Of a stretch of DNA of 6,871 nucleotides, positions 1 to 5,876 are shown one piece after another. The position numbers and the translations under genes are program-made. Source of the stretch: Anaerolineales bacterium. Its GTDB lineage: Bacteria > Chloroflexota > Anaerolineae > Anaerolineales > DRMV01. The notes under the pieces are model-generated. The model had not been told where the DNA came from. It made no database searches and saw only the letters and a list, made by a program, of their open reading frames with translations. The stretch spans positions 1 to 6,871 of the forward strand of contig WGAK01000150.1 of assembly GCA_015494815.1 (NCBI GenBank), given 5' to 3'. How positions within the stretch are numbered: the stretch's first letter is position 1; every line of letters starts with the position of its first letter.

Positions 1-179
1 GCCTGAGCAAACTGCGCGAGGTGGGCATCACCACCCTGCTGGTGGAGCAGAATGTGCACATGGCCCTGGCCGTGACCGACTACGCGTATGTGCTGGCCCA
101 CGGCAAAGTCGAGTTGCAAGGGCCCTCGCGCGAATTGGCCCGCGACCCCCACGTGCAGGAAGCCTACCTGGGCATTTGA
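1..179 (+). CDS. livF: Branched-chain amino acid ABC transporter ATP-binding protein, LivF type (3' end only)
   Basis: The reading frame is open from base 3 and stops with TGA at 177-179; the 5' part lies outside the window. The 58 visible residues match the C-terminal end of the LivF subfamily: LLVEQN near residues 14-19, then YAYVLAHGKV, then the ending RDPHVQEAYLGI. LivF proteins normally have a 'VEQN' segment where other ABC ATPases carry the H-loop histidine, and an AYLG-type C-terminus. LivF is one of two cytoplasmic ATPases that power LivHM permeases importing leucine, isoleucine, valine or related substrates. It is probably the last gene of a liv operon, because an intrinsic terminator follows 26 bases after its stop. 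The family is clear; the actual substrate (amino acid, urea or amide) cannot be told from this fragment. Confidence 0.9.
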   Translation, partial: LSKLREVGITTLLVEQNVHMALAVTDYAYVLAHGKVELQGPSRELARDPHVQEAYLGI

Positions 180-205
180 CCGTCCCCCGGTCCCGCCGTC
201 CGTCC

Positions 206-233
206 AGCGCCGCCCGCTCGAGGCGGCGCTTTT
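206..233 (+). terminator. Intrinsic terminator after livF
   Basis: A perfect 9-bp stem, AGCGCCGCC (206-214) and GGCGGCGCT (222-230), has a 7-base loop and runs directly into TTTT (230-233), followed by the T-containing GCGTCT. The position 26 bases past the livF stop and the stem-plus-T layout fit a Rho-independent terminator ending the upstream liv transcript. The T-run is short, so termination may be partial. Confidence 0.78.
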
Positions 234-450
234 GCGTCTCCGCGCACGCGGGACGACGCGCCTGCGCACCGCGCTCCGTCGGCGAATTTCGGCCCTGGCG
301 CGCGTGTAGGGTTATGCGTTGGGGCGCACACCGCGCCCGCGGGACGATGTCAAATTGACGCAGAAAAGCGCATTTGCTGCCGATTCTGTCGCCCACCTGT
401 TCAAACGATTTGGGGCGTGAAGTGGAGAAAAAAGGATTGATTTTTGGGCA
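234..450. other. Intergenic stretch with no supported gene
   Basis: Between the livF terminator and the cstA regulatory region I see no credible coding sequence on either strand. The open frames here give Arg/Pro/Ala-rich products with no recognisable motif and no good ribosome binding site. A 10-base direct repeat, CGCGGGACGA, occurs at 247-256 and 338-347, but in such GC-rich DNA this can be chance. A TTGACG at 355-360 has no convincing -10 at the right distance. From about 420 onward the sequence becomes clearly richer in A and T, which marks the start of the likely cstA control region. Confidence 0.5.
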
Positions 451-451
451 T

Positions 452-473
452 GGATTTTTACGAAAATCCGTAA
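452..473. promoter_or_regulatory. Inverted repeat upstream of cstA, candidate operator
   Basis: GGATTTT (452-458), TACG and AAAATCC (463-469) form a perfect 7-bp inverted repeat with a 4-base spacer, 18 bp in all. An overlapping second inverted repeat, TTACG (458-462) and CGTAA (469-473), shares bases with the first, so the two pairings exclude each other. The block sits in an AT-rich island within GC-rich DNA, about 100 bases before the cstA start. If transcription starts near 506, its centre lies near -45, where activators often bind. That this is a transcription-factor site is an inference. Confidence 0.4.
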
Positions 474-490
474 CCCTGGGCGCGAAGATG

Positions 491-499
491 TGTTTTAAT
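491..499 (+). promoter_or_regulatory. cstA: Possible extended -10 promoter element for cstA
   Basis: TGTTTTAAT fits the extended -10 pattern TGnTATAAT, with five of six bases in the hexamer (TTTAAT at 494-499). No good -35 hexamer lies 16-18 bases upstream, which is typical of extended -10 or activator-dependent promoters. The start would fall near 506, giving a leader of about 60 bases before the cstA ATG. The call rests on one short motif. Confidence 0.35.
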
Positions 500-567
500 C
501 GGTTGAGCCATTTCTCCGCTCGTCCGACCGTTGCCCGCGCGTGCTCCACAATTTCAGGAGGGTTCCT

Positions 568-2355
568 ATGGCGTTAGCGCTCTTCATTTTCGCCATTGCC
601 GTGGTCATGGTGGGGTACAAGTATTACGCCAAGGCCATGGACCAAACCGTCATCGAGGCCAACCCCAAACGGGCCACGCCGGCGGTGATGTACAACGATG
701 GCGTGGATTTCATGCCGGCCAGTGCCAGCGTGCTGTTCGGCTATCAGTTCAAGTCCATCGCCGCGCTGGGACCCATCGTGGGGCCCATTGTGGGCGTGCA
801 ATATGGCTGGCTGCCCGCGGTGGCCTGGCTGCTCATCGGCGTGTTCTTCATCGGCTGGGTGCAAGACTACGCCTCGGCCATGTTGGCCATGCGCAACGAG
901 GGCATGACCATGGGCGGCCTGGCCTACAAGTTCATCTCGCCGCGCGCCCGCAAACTGCTGCTGACCTTCCTTTACATTTACTTGTTGCTCATCATGGGCG
1001 CGTTTGGCGCGCTCATCGCGCCGCTGCTGGCCAAGCCCAACGTGCCCGTGGGCTTCTTGCTGCTGGTTGCCGCCGGGGTGTTGGCCGGGCAGATGACCTA
1101 TCGGTGGCGCATGGACATCGGCCTGACCACCATCATCACCGTGCTGTTGGCCTTCATCGGCATCTACCTGGGCACCATGCCCTGGGCGCAGAATCTGGTG
1201 GGCGCCATCAACAGCCTGGCCGGTGACCCGGAAACAGGCGTGCTGTTCACCCGGCCCCTGGGTTATGGCGACATGACCTGGGCCAACTTTTTCTGGGCCA
1301 TCGTGATGCTGGCTTTCTGCTATCTGGGTTCGGTGCTGCCCATCTGGCGCTTTGCCCAGCCGGTCAACTACACTTCCTTCTGGTTCGTGCTGTTCAGCCT
1401 GGTGGCGTCGGTGCTGGGCCTGGTGGTGGCGACCTTCACCGGCGCGGTGAACACATCGTTTGAAATCCCGGCCTTCGTCACGGCCTTTCAACCGCACCTG
1501 GGGCCCATCTGGCCGCTGCTGTTCGTGACCATCTCGTGCGGCGCCATCTCGGGGTGGCATTCGCTGGTCTCCACTGCGGGCACCGCGCGGCAGTTGGAAA
1601 AGGAGACCGACGCGCTGCCCGTGGCCGGAGGCGCCATGTTCACCGAAGCCGTGCTGGGCGTGTTGTCGGTCATCTTCGCGGTGACCATCGGCGTGGCCGC
1701 GGGCAAGTATGACCCCGCGCAGGGCTACAAACTGGTCGCCGGCGCGGCCGGGGTGTTCGCGGTGGGCATGGCCAAGTTCATGGCCGTCATCGGCGTGCCC
1801 GAGCAATTGGGCGGCTCCATCGCCATGATTTTCCTGGTGGTCATGGCCCTCACCGTGATGCAACTGGTGCTGCGCTTCATGCGGGTGGCCTCGGCCGAGT
1901 TGCTGGGCGACCGCTTCCCCGCGTTCAAGAACCCGCACTTCGGCACCCTGGTGGCCGTGCTGCTCACCCTCTTCCTGGTGGTTTTCGGCTTCTGGCAGTG
2001 GATTTGGGCCCTGTTCGGCGGCTCCAACCAACTGTTCGCCGGCATTTCGCTGCTGCTCATCTCCATCTGGCTGGCGCGGCAGGGCAAGCCGTCGTCCTGG
2101 TCCTACATCCCCGGTCTGTTCATGTACATCACCACCGTAGGCGCGCTGCTGTATGTGTCGGTGTACAATGCCCTCTACAAGGGCATTTATCTGACCGTCC
2201 AGAGCGGTGAGGCCAAAACGGGCTTCATTCTGGGGAACCTGATTACGGCCGGGTTTGGCTTGTACATGACCTACGCCGCGCTCACGCTGCTGGCAGACGG
2301 CTTGCGCTCCTTCAACGAGGCCAAGGCGTCGGCGCCGGCCGCGGCGGGCGACTAA
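568..2355 (+). CDS. cstA: CstA family carbon-starvation / pyruvate-type transporter
   Basis: This 595-residue multi-pass inner-membrane protein belongs to the CstA family, whose studied members (E. coli CstA, BtsT) import pyruvate with protons and have also been linked to peptide uptake in starvation. Family blocks visible: GVDFMPASASVLFGYQFKSI (45-64) and GPIVGPI (68-74), LPIWRFAQPVNY (257-268), GWHSLVSTAGTARQLEKETD (329-348), and LFGGSNQLFAGISLL (482-496). Hydrophobic stretches recur throughout, starting at residues 2-19. The frame is open from a GTG at 541, but the ATG at 568 is preferred: AGGAGGG (556-562) lies 5 bases before it and the MALALFIFAI start is a natural first membrane helix. 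It is shorter than the roughly 700-residue E. coli proteins and nearer the Bacillus-like size class. A palindrome and extended -10-like element lie upstream. Family is firm; the substrate is not known from sequence. Confidence 0.93.
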   Translation: MALALFIFAIAVVMVGYKYYAKAMDQTVIEANPKRATPAVMYNDGVDFMPASASVLFGYQFKSIAALGPIVGPIVGVQYGWLPAVAWLLIGVFFIGWVQDYASAMLAMRNEGMTMGGLAYKFISPRARKLLLTFLYIYLLLIMGAFGALIAPLLAKPNVPVGFLLLVAAGVLAGQMTYRWRMDIGLTTIITVLLAFIGIYLGTMPWAQNLVGAINSLAGDPETGVLFTRPLGYGDMTWANFFWAIVMLAFCYLGSVLPIWRFAQPVNYTSFWFVLFSLVASVLGLVVATFTGAVNTSFEIPAFVTAFQPHLGPIWPLLFVTISCGAISGWHSLVSTAGTARQLEKETDALPVAGGAMFTEAVLGVLSVIFAVTIGVAAGKYDPAQGYKLVAGAAGVFAVGMAKFMAVIGVPEQLGGSIAMIFLVVMALTVMQLVLRFMRVASAELLGDRFPAFKNPHFGTLVAVLLTLFLVVFGFWQWIWALFGGSNQLFAGISLLLISIWLARQGKPSSWSYIPGLFMYITTVGALLYVSVYNALYKGIYLTVQSGEAKTGFILGNLITAGFGLYMTYAALTLLADGLRSFNEAKASAPAAAGD

Positions 2356-2371
2356 GCGCCTGTGCTGGCGA

Positions 2372-2406
2372 GAGGGGCCGGGCGTCCACCCGCGCCCCGG
2401 CCCCTC
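2372..2406 (+). terminator. Strong GC hairpin after cstA (terminator-like, no T-run)
   Basis: GAGGGGCCGGG (2372-2382) and CCCGGCCCCTC (2396-2406) form a perfect 11-bp stem with a 13-base loop, starting 16 bases after the cstA stop. No T-tract follows, so this is not a classical intrinsic terminator. It may slow polymerase, protect the 3' end of the cstA message, or set a different dose of the downstream cassette. It lies wholly between genes, ending 17 bases before the next start codon. Confidence 0.45.
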
Positions 2407-2423
2407 CGCCGTGGGATGCAGTC

Positions 2424-2864
2424 ATGGCCCCCAACGCGAGCGTTCTGGTCTTGGAGGTGGTCACCCCCCTCATCGGCAGTTTTCGGCATTGCGCGCGCTG
2501 CGATTTGCTCTTCGACGAGGCGGGGCTCAACCAGCGGGTACACGCCGACGACCTGAGCGCGTATCCGCCGGAATGGCAGGCCGAGTGGCAGCGGCTGTCG
2601 GCCTGGATTTTGCGCGTCGCGGCTTACCTGGGCCCTCAGGCCCGGGTGGTCATCACCGATGCCCGCTCGGTGCGGGGGCTCTGGCTGTGGCTGCGGGGGG
2701 TACGGCGCTATCCCGCGTTTCTGCTGGGCCGCGCGCGGCTGCAGGCCCCAGCCGACGAGGCCGCGCTGCGCGCCTGGCTGACCCGCCACATTGGCCGGCC
2801 CTGGCCGCCCGGCCTGGGCGTGGCCGCACCGGCGGCCCCTATGCCCGAGGCACCGTCCTCGTGA
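2424..2864 (+). CDS. Uncharacterised CxxC protein with thioredoxin-like layout
   Basis: This encodes 146 residues of a family I cannot name. Codon third positions are strongly GC, as in neighbouring real genes. The predicted layout resembles a thioredoxin fold: a first beta strand VLVLEVV (7-13), then H-C-A-R-C (CxxC at 23-26) followed by a helix-like segment, a tryptophan-rich helix around 50-68, a strand VVITD (75-79), a helix 83-92, then YPAFLL (96-101), in which Pro97 could be the cis-proline typical of thioredoxins, and a last helix 110-123. The final 20 residues are Pro/Ala-rich and probably disordered. No signal peptide or membrane helix is evident, so it is likely cytoplasmic. The ribosome binding site before the ATG is weak (GGGATG, 2413-2418). 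It opens a same-strand cluster with a membrane protein and two ArsA-like ATPases. A redox, disulfide or metal-handling role is inference; a zinc-binding CxxC is the main alternative. Confidence 0.7.
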   Translation: MAPNASVLVLEVVTPLIGSFRHCARCDLLFDEAGLNQRVHADDLSAYPPEWQAEWQRLSAWILRVAAYLGPQARVVITDARSVRGLWLWLRGVRRYPAFLLGRARLQAPADEAALRAWLTRHIGRPWPPGLGVAAPAAPMPEAPSS

Positions 2865-2926
2865 AGGCCACCCGAGCCGCGCCGGAGCGAGGTTCCCCCC
2901 ACCATCTTCATGTCAAGGAGAGGCTT

Positions 2927-3199
2927 ATGACACCGCAAGAATCCTTCTGGTCCCGCGCCAAAAAGCACATCACCGACTTCATCTACGGCATGGCCAGTCA
3001 CGAAATGGCCCGCCATGCCTTGAAGACGCGGGGCAGCATGGAGCACCTGTTCATCCTTATCACCATGGGCGACATGTTGGGTGTGCCCATCTTGCCGCCT
3101 TACTACTCGCTGCGCCTGCTGCCTTATGTGGTGCCGCAAATTTCCACCTGGAAGCGCCGCATGTTGCGCGAGAAAGACCTGACCGATGCCCTGGCCTGA
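2927..3199 (+). CDS. Small membrane protein, unknown family, upstream of ArsA-like pair
   Basis: This is a 90-residue protein. The ATG at 2927 is chosen because AAGGAGAGG (2915-2923) sits just upstream; the same frame stays open far upstream only as a shadow of the CxxC gene. Residues 1-40 are amphipathic and charged (FWSRAKKHITDFIYGMASHE). Residues 41-56 (LFILITMGDMLGVPIL) form a hydrophobic segment, then PPYY (57-60) and a second apolar stretch to about 72, ending in the basic tail KRRMLREK (76-83). This suggests one membrane helix or a re-entrant hairpin, with the basic tail on the cytoplasmic side. The next gene starts 31 bases downstream, which fits an operon with the two ATPases. I do not recognise the family. 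By analogy with ArsA-ArsB and Get3-Get1/2 it could be the membrane partner or the cargo of the ATPase pair, but nothing in the sequence proves this. Confidence 0.72.
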   Translation: MTPQESFWSRAKKHITDFIYGMASHEMARHALKTRGSMEHLFILITMGDMLGVPILPPYYSLRLLPYVVPQISTWKRRMLREKDLTDALA

Positions 3200-3230
3200 G
3201 GCCGTTCCCCTTTATCCACCGAGGTGACCC

Positions 3231-4223
3231 ATGACCAAATTAGCCCGCATGTTCAAAGAGCACCCCGAACGCCGCTACATCATGTACGGCGGGAAAGGCG
3301 GTCTGGGCAAGACCACCTTCTCCGCGGCCACCGGCTATTGGCTGGCCCAGCAAGGGAAACGCGTGTTGGTGTTTTCCGTGGACCCCCAGGCTTCGTTGTC
3401 CGACATCTTTCAGCGCGATATCTACGGCAAAGGCGCCGTGGAAATCATGCCCAACCTGTACGCCCAGGAAATTGACGCCGACACCCACATTCGAGCCTAC
3501 CAGGAGGAAATTCGCCAGAAGATTCGCGACATGTACGGCTTCGACGAAATCCCGGCCGAAATCGAATCGTACATTCAGGCCGCGGCCGCGGAGCCGGCCA
3601 TGGAAGAATCGGCCATTTTCGACCAGGTGGTGGACATCGTCCTGGCGCAAGAATACGACTATTACATCTACGACCTGGTGCCGCTGGGCCATGCCCTGTA
3701 TTACCTGAGCATGGCCAGCGTGTACGACCAGTGGATTAGCAAAATCACCCGCCTGCGGGAGGAGATGCAAGAATACGCGCAGATGGCGGCCAAGGTGCGT
3801 CGCGATGAGTCGCTGTTGGAAGACAAAATCCTGGAAGAGTTGCAGTACATTCGGCATCGCATCTCCACCTCGTCGCAGATTTTGACCGACAAAGAGAAGA
3901 CGGCCTTCTTCTTCGTGCTCATCCCCGAGGAGATGGTCATCCTGGATACGGTCAAAGCCGCGGGGCTGTTCGCCAAATATCAGGTGCCTTTGAGCGGCTA
4001 TGTGCTCAACCGGGTCATCCCGGCCGAGGTGGCCGAATCGCTCACCGCGCCCGAATACCTGCGCCATCGCTATCGCATGCAGCAGAAGTACATCCGCCAG
4101 ATTCACGAGCGCTTCGGCGACGAGGTGTTGGCCGAGGTGCCCGAACTGGAGCGGGATGTCACCGGTCTGGAGATGATTGCCCGCATGGCCGATTTGCTGT
4201 TTGGCAAGGAGACGCTGTCATGA
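3231..4223 (+). CDS. ArsA/Get3-family ATPase, first of tandem pair
   Basis: A 330-residue soluble P-loop ATPase of the ArsA/Get3 (SIMIBI) class. The deviant Walker A is GGKGGLGKTT (20-29), with the signature lysine K22 that acts across the dimer in this class. Switch I is DPQASLSD (51-58) against the usual DPAHSLSD: the aspartate stays but Ala-His becomes Gln-Ala. Switch II is DLVPLGHALYYL (148-159) against the usual DTAPTGHTLRLL: Asp, Pro and Gly-His stay, the threonines are lost. EPAMEESAIF (121-130) matches the PGxDE region, and FFFVLIPEEM (226-235) plus GYVLNRVIP (256-264) match the nucleotide-base-binding end. The zinc CxxC of Get3 is absent. The start has GAGGTG (3221-3226) 4 bases upstream. 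The stop overlaps the next start by ATGA, implying translational coupling. No arsenite resistance genes are near, so an arsenite pump role is unlikely. It probably pairs with the next gene product; substrate unknown. Confidence 0.88.
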   Translation: MTKLARMFKEHPERRYIMYGGKGGLGKTTFSAATGYWLAQQGKRVLVFSVDPQASLSDIFQRDIYGKGAVEIMPNLYAQEIDADTHIRAYQEEIRQKIRDMYGFDEIPAEIESYIQAAAAEPAMEESAIFDQVVDIVLAQEYDYYIYDLVPLGHALYYLSMASVYDQWISKITRLREEMQEYAQMAAKVRRDESLLEDKILEELQYIRHRISTSSQILTDKEKTAFFFVLIPEEMVILDTVKAAGLFAKYQVPLSGYVLNRVIPAEVAESLTAPEYLRHRYRMQQKYIRQIHERFGDEVLAEVPELERDVTGLEMIARMADLLFGKETLS

Positions 4224-5239
4224 ACGCTCAGGTCATGCCTTTGCAAATCCCTTTCACCATCGAGAAGAACATGCGCGCCTTTGTGGCCGAGCATCCGCGG
4301 CTCAAATACATTTTCTTCGGCGGCAAAGGTGGCGTGGGCAAGACGGTCATGGCCGGCGCCGCGGCCCTGGGCTTTGCCCAACAAGGCAAGCGCACCTTGT
4401 TGGCGTCCACCAACCCGGTGCACAGCCTGTCCAGTTTGCTGGACCAGAATGTCTTTGGCAAGCCCACCCCGGTCCACGGCGTGGACAACCTGTGGGCCTA
4501 TGAGATTGACACCAAAGACACCATCGAACGCTCCAAGCGCGACATCCGCGAGAAAATCGAATGGTTCCTGAAATACGCGGACATCAAGGGCCGGGCCGAC
4601 GAGTTCATCGAATCGGCCACCATGAACCCGGCCTTCGAAGAGTCGGCCATGTTCGAGAACATGATTGACCTGATGTTCCGCGACGAATACGATGTGTATG
4701 TGTTCGACACCGCGCCCACGGCCAACGCCCGTCGTCTGCTGGGCATGTCGGCCGTGTATACCCTGTGGGTCAACAAGATGGTCGAGAGCCGCGAAGAAGC
4801 CCGGCGGATGCGCCTCAAACTCTCGTTCTCGGACAAGAAAGAGGAAAAAGACCCCCTGATGGAGTATCTGGTCACTTTCCAGGAGCGCATCGAGCGGGCC
4901 AAAGACCTGTTGACCGACCCGGAACTGACCGCCTTCTTCTTCGTCACCCTGCCCGAGTCGCTGCCCATCGCGGTCATTCGGCGTTTCATCGGCTGGTTCA
5001 ACGAGTTTGGCATTCCCATCGGCGGCGTGGTGGTCAACATGCTCATTGACCCGGCCTCGGTGCACGAAGACGCGGACGCTTTTGTGCGCAACCGGGTCGC
5101 CATGCAGGCACGCTACATGGAAGAAATCGAGCGCCTGTTTGGGCCCATGGTGCGGGCGGTGGTGCCTCTGTTCGAGACCGAAGTGCGCGGGGTGGGGATG
5201 TTGAAACGGGTGGTAGACTACCTCTTTTACGCGGAGTGA
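4220..5239 (+). CDS. ArsA/Get3-family ATPase, second of tandem pair, altered switch I
   Basis: A 339-residue paralogue of the preceding ATPase. It has Walker A GGKGGVGKT (34-42) with signature lysine K36. Switch I reads NPVHSLSS (65-72): the family's catalytic aspartate (Asp57 in yeast Get3, where D57N blocks hydrolysis) is Asn65 here, while His68-Ser69 are kept. Switch II reads DTAPTANARRLL (163-174): the start is canonical but Gly-His is replaced by Ala-Asn. NPAFEESAMF (136-145) mirrors the same block in the first protein, as do FFFVTLPESL (239-248) and GGVVVNMLIDP (268-278). There is no CxxC zinc motif. It starts inside the previous stop (ATGA) with AAGGAG (4206-4211) 8 bases upstream, so expression is tightly coupled and equal amounts are likely. 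The protein probably binds nucleotide but hydrolyses it poorly alone; an asymmetric heterodimer with the first ATPase is the simplest reading. It is cytoplasmic, possibly docking at the membrane. Confidence 0.88.
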   Translation: MNAQVMPLQIPFTIEKNMRAFVAEHPRLKYIFFGGKGGVGKTVMAGAAALGFAQQGKRTLLASTNPVHSLSSLLDQNVFGKPTPVHGVDNLWAYEIDTKDTIERSKRDIREKIEWFLKYADIKGRADEFIESATMNPAFEESAMFENMIDLMFRDEYDVYVFDTAPTANARRLLGMSAVYTLWVNKMVESREEARRMRLKLSFSDKKEEKDPLMEYLVTFQERIERAKDLLTDPELTAFFFVTLPESLPIAVIRRFIGWFNEFGIPIGGVVVNMLIDPASVHEDADAFVRNRVAMQARYMEEIERLFGPMVRAVVPLFETEVRGVGMLKRVVDYLFYAE

Positions 5240-5261
5240 CCGTCCTCACCATCGCCGGAGG

Positions 5262-5284
5262 GGCCGCGACCGCGGGTCGCGGCC
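5262..5284 (+). terminator. Perfect 10-bp hairpin after the ATPase pair
   Basis: GGCCGCGACC (5262-5271), loop GCG, and GGTCGCGGCC (5275-5284) form a perfect 10-bp stem, followed by the moderately T-containing TTGCCGTCTT. It begins 22 bases after the second ATPase stop and ends 23 bases before the preferred GTG start of the next gene. It could be a weak intrinsic terminator or attenuator that lowers expression of the last gene. The tail is not a true T-run, so termination is uncertain. Confidence 0.5.
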
Positions 5285-5307
5285 TTGCCGTCTTGGGAGC
5301 AATCATC

Positions 5308-5838
5308 GTGGCCGAATGGCAAACCGTGCACATCCAGTTGGGGAACTTCATCTTTGGCCGGGCCCATCTGCTCGATTTGGTGCTGCCTCCCGCCTGGCAA
5401 CTGGAGCGGGGCTTCTCCCATCCCGAAATCCACGCCACCCACACCCGCCGGGGCACCATGTGGGTGGTCGCCGGGGATGCCTGGTACCTGTTGCGCCATC
5501 CAGAGCACGATTGGCTGCTGGAGTTCCACTTGCAAGTGCGGGCCCGGCCCTATGCCCGGCCTCGCGAGGCGCGCAGGGTGCAGGTGATGGGCCACGCGGG
5601 CTGGTGGCGGCCGTTGCGCCTGCGCCGCGGGCTGCCGTGGCGCTGGCGCATCACGCCGGGGCTGGAGGTGGCCTGGTTTTGCCCCCTGAGCGAACGAGGG
5701 TTTCGGCTGCGCGCGCTGGGCCGGGTGCCCGACGAAGCCCTGGCCGCGCTGCGCACCGCGTGGACGCGCAGCCATTGCCATCGGCCGCCTTCGTCGAACG
5801 ACGACGCCGCGGCGTTTGACGGCCCCGATAGTTTTTGA
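5308..5838 (+). CDS. Uncharacterised 176-residue protein downstream of ArsA-like pair
   Basis: I do not recognise this protein. The GTG at 5308 is preferred because GGGAG (5295-5299) lies 8 bases upstream and because a perfect hairpin occupies 5262-5284. The same frame is open from a GTG at 5236 that overlaps the ATPase stop as GTGA; that start would add 24 residues with a fairly hydrophobic segment (TIAGGAATAGRGLAVLGAII), which could act as a signal or membrane anchor. The core has a conserved-looking beginning (VHIQLGNFIFG, 7-17), PPAWQLERGF (27-36), alternating apolar segments typical of beta strands (TMWVVAG, 50-56; WLLEFHLQV, 69-77), a very Arg/Trp-rich middle, and LEVAWFCPLSERGFRLRALG. 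The last 20 residues look unstructured and coincide with the next promoter. A link to the ATPase pair rests only on position and strand. Confidence 0.68.
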   Translation: MAEWQTVHIQLGNFIFGRAHLLDLVLPPAWQLERGFSHPEIHATHTRRGTMWVVAGDAWYLLRHPEHDWLLEFHLQVRARPYARPREARRVQVMGHAGWWRPLRLRRGLPWRWRITPGLEVAWFCPLSERGFRLRALGRVPDEALAALRTAWTRSHCHRPPSSNDDAAAFDGPDSF

Positions 5839-5844
5839 TACAAT
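5816..5844 (+). promoter_or_regulatory. rplI: Sigma-70-type promoter for rplI
   Basis: TTGACG (5816-5821), an exact 17-base spacer, and TACAAT (5839-5844) match TTGACA and TATAAT at five of six bases each. Transcription would start near 5851, leaving a leader of about 80 bases before the rplI ATG. The -35 and spacer lie inside the end of the upstream gene, whose TGA (5836-5838) abuts the -10. This is the best housekeeping promoter in the window and fits a highly expressed ribosomal protein gene. Confidence 0.85.
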
Positions 5845-5876
5845 CGGGGCGCTCGAACAGGCGAACATCTCCGCAG

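Noticed and set aside
247..347. Two 10-base direct repeats (CGCGGGACGA)
   Set aside because: Only two copies, 91 bases apart, in GC-rich DNA; no array structure, so neither CRISPR nor an iteron set is supported.
355..387. Possible promoter with TTGACG at 355-360
   Set aside because: No -10-like hexamer occurs at 16-18 bases; the nearest candidate (GATTCT at 382-387) is 21 bases away.
28..549. Antisense open frame covering the livF end and the intergenic region
   Set aside because: It would run over the livF coding end, the terminator and the cstA control region; the product is Arg/Pro/Ala-rich without a domain.
574..2031. Long antisense open frame across cstA (485 codons)
   Set aside because: It is a mirror of a GC-rich gene: the product is dominated by His, Gln, Gly and Arg, has no motif, and overlaps a clear CstA family gene.
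2411..2926. Upstream extension of the small membrane protein frame
   Set aside because: The frame is open but overlaps the CxxC gene out of frame, gives a Gly/Arg/Ala-rich product, and the strong ribosome binding site lies just before 2927.
3240..4106. Antisense open frame across the first ATPase
   Set aside because: Same shadow pattern; the sense strand carries the P-loop and switch motifs and good ribosome binding sites.
4103..5065. Long antisense open frame across the second ATPase
   Set aside because: It lies opposite a confidently assigned ArsA-like gene and encodes a His/Gly/Val/Asp-rich product with no recognisable domain, which is typical of antisense shadows.
3231..5239. Arsenite resistance (ars) operon
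   Set aside because: The ATPases are of the ArsA family, but no arsenite-linked gene is nearby and the switch motifs differ from classical ArsA, so the name should not imply arsenite export.
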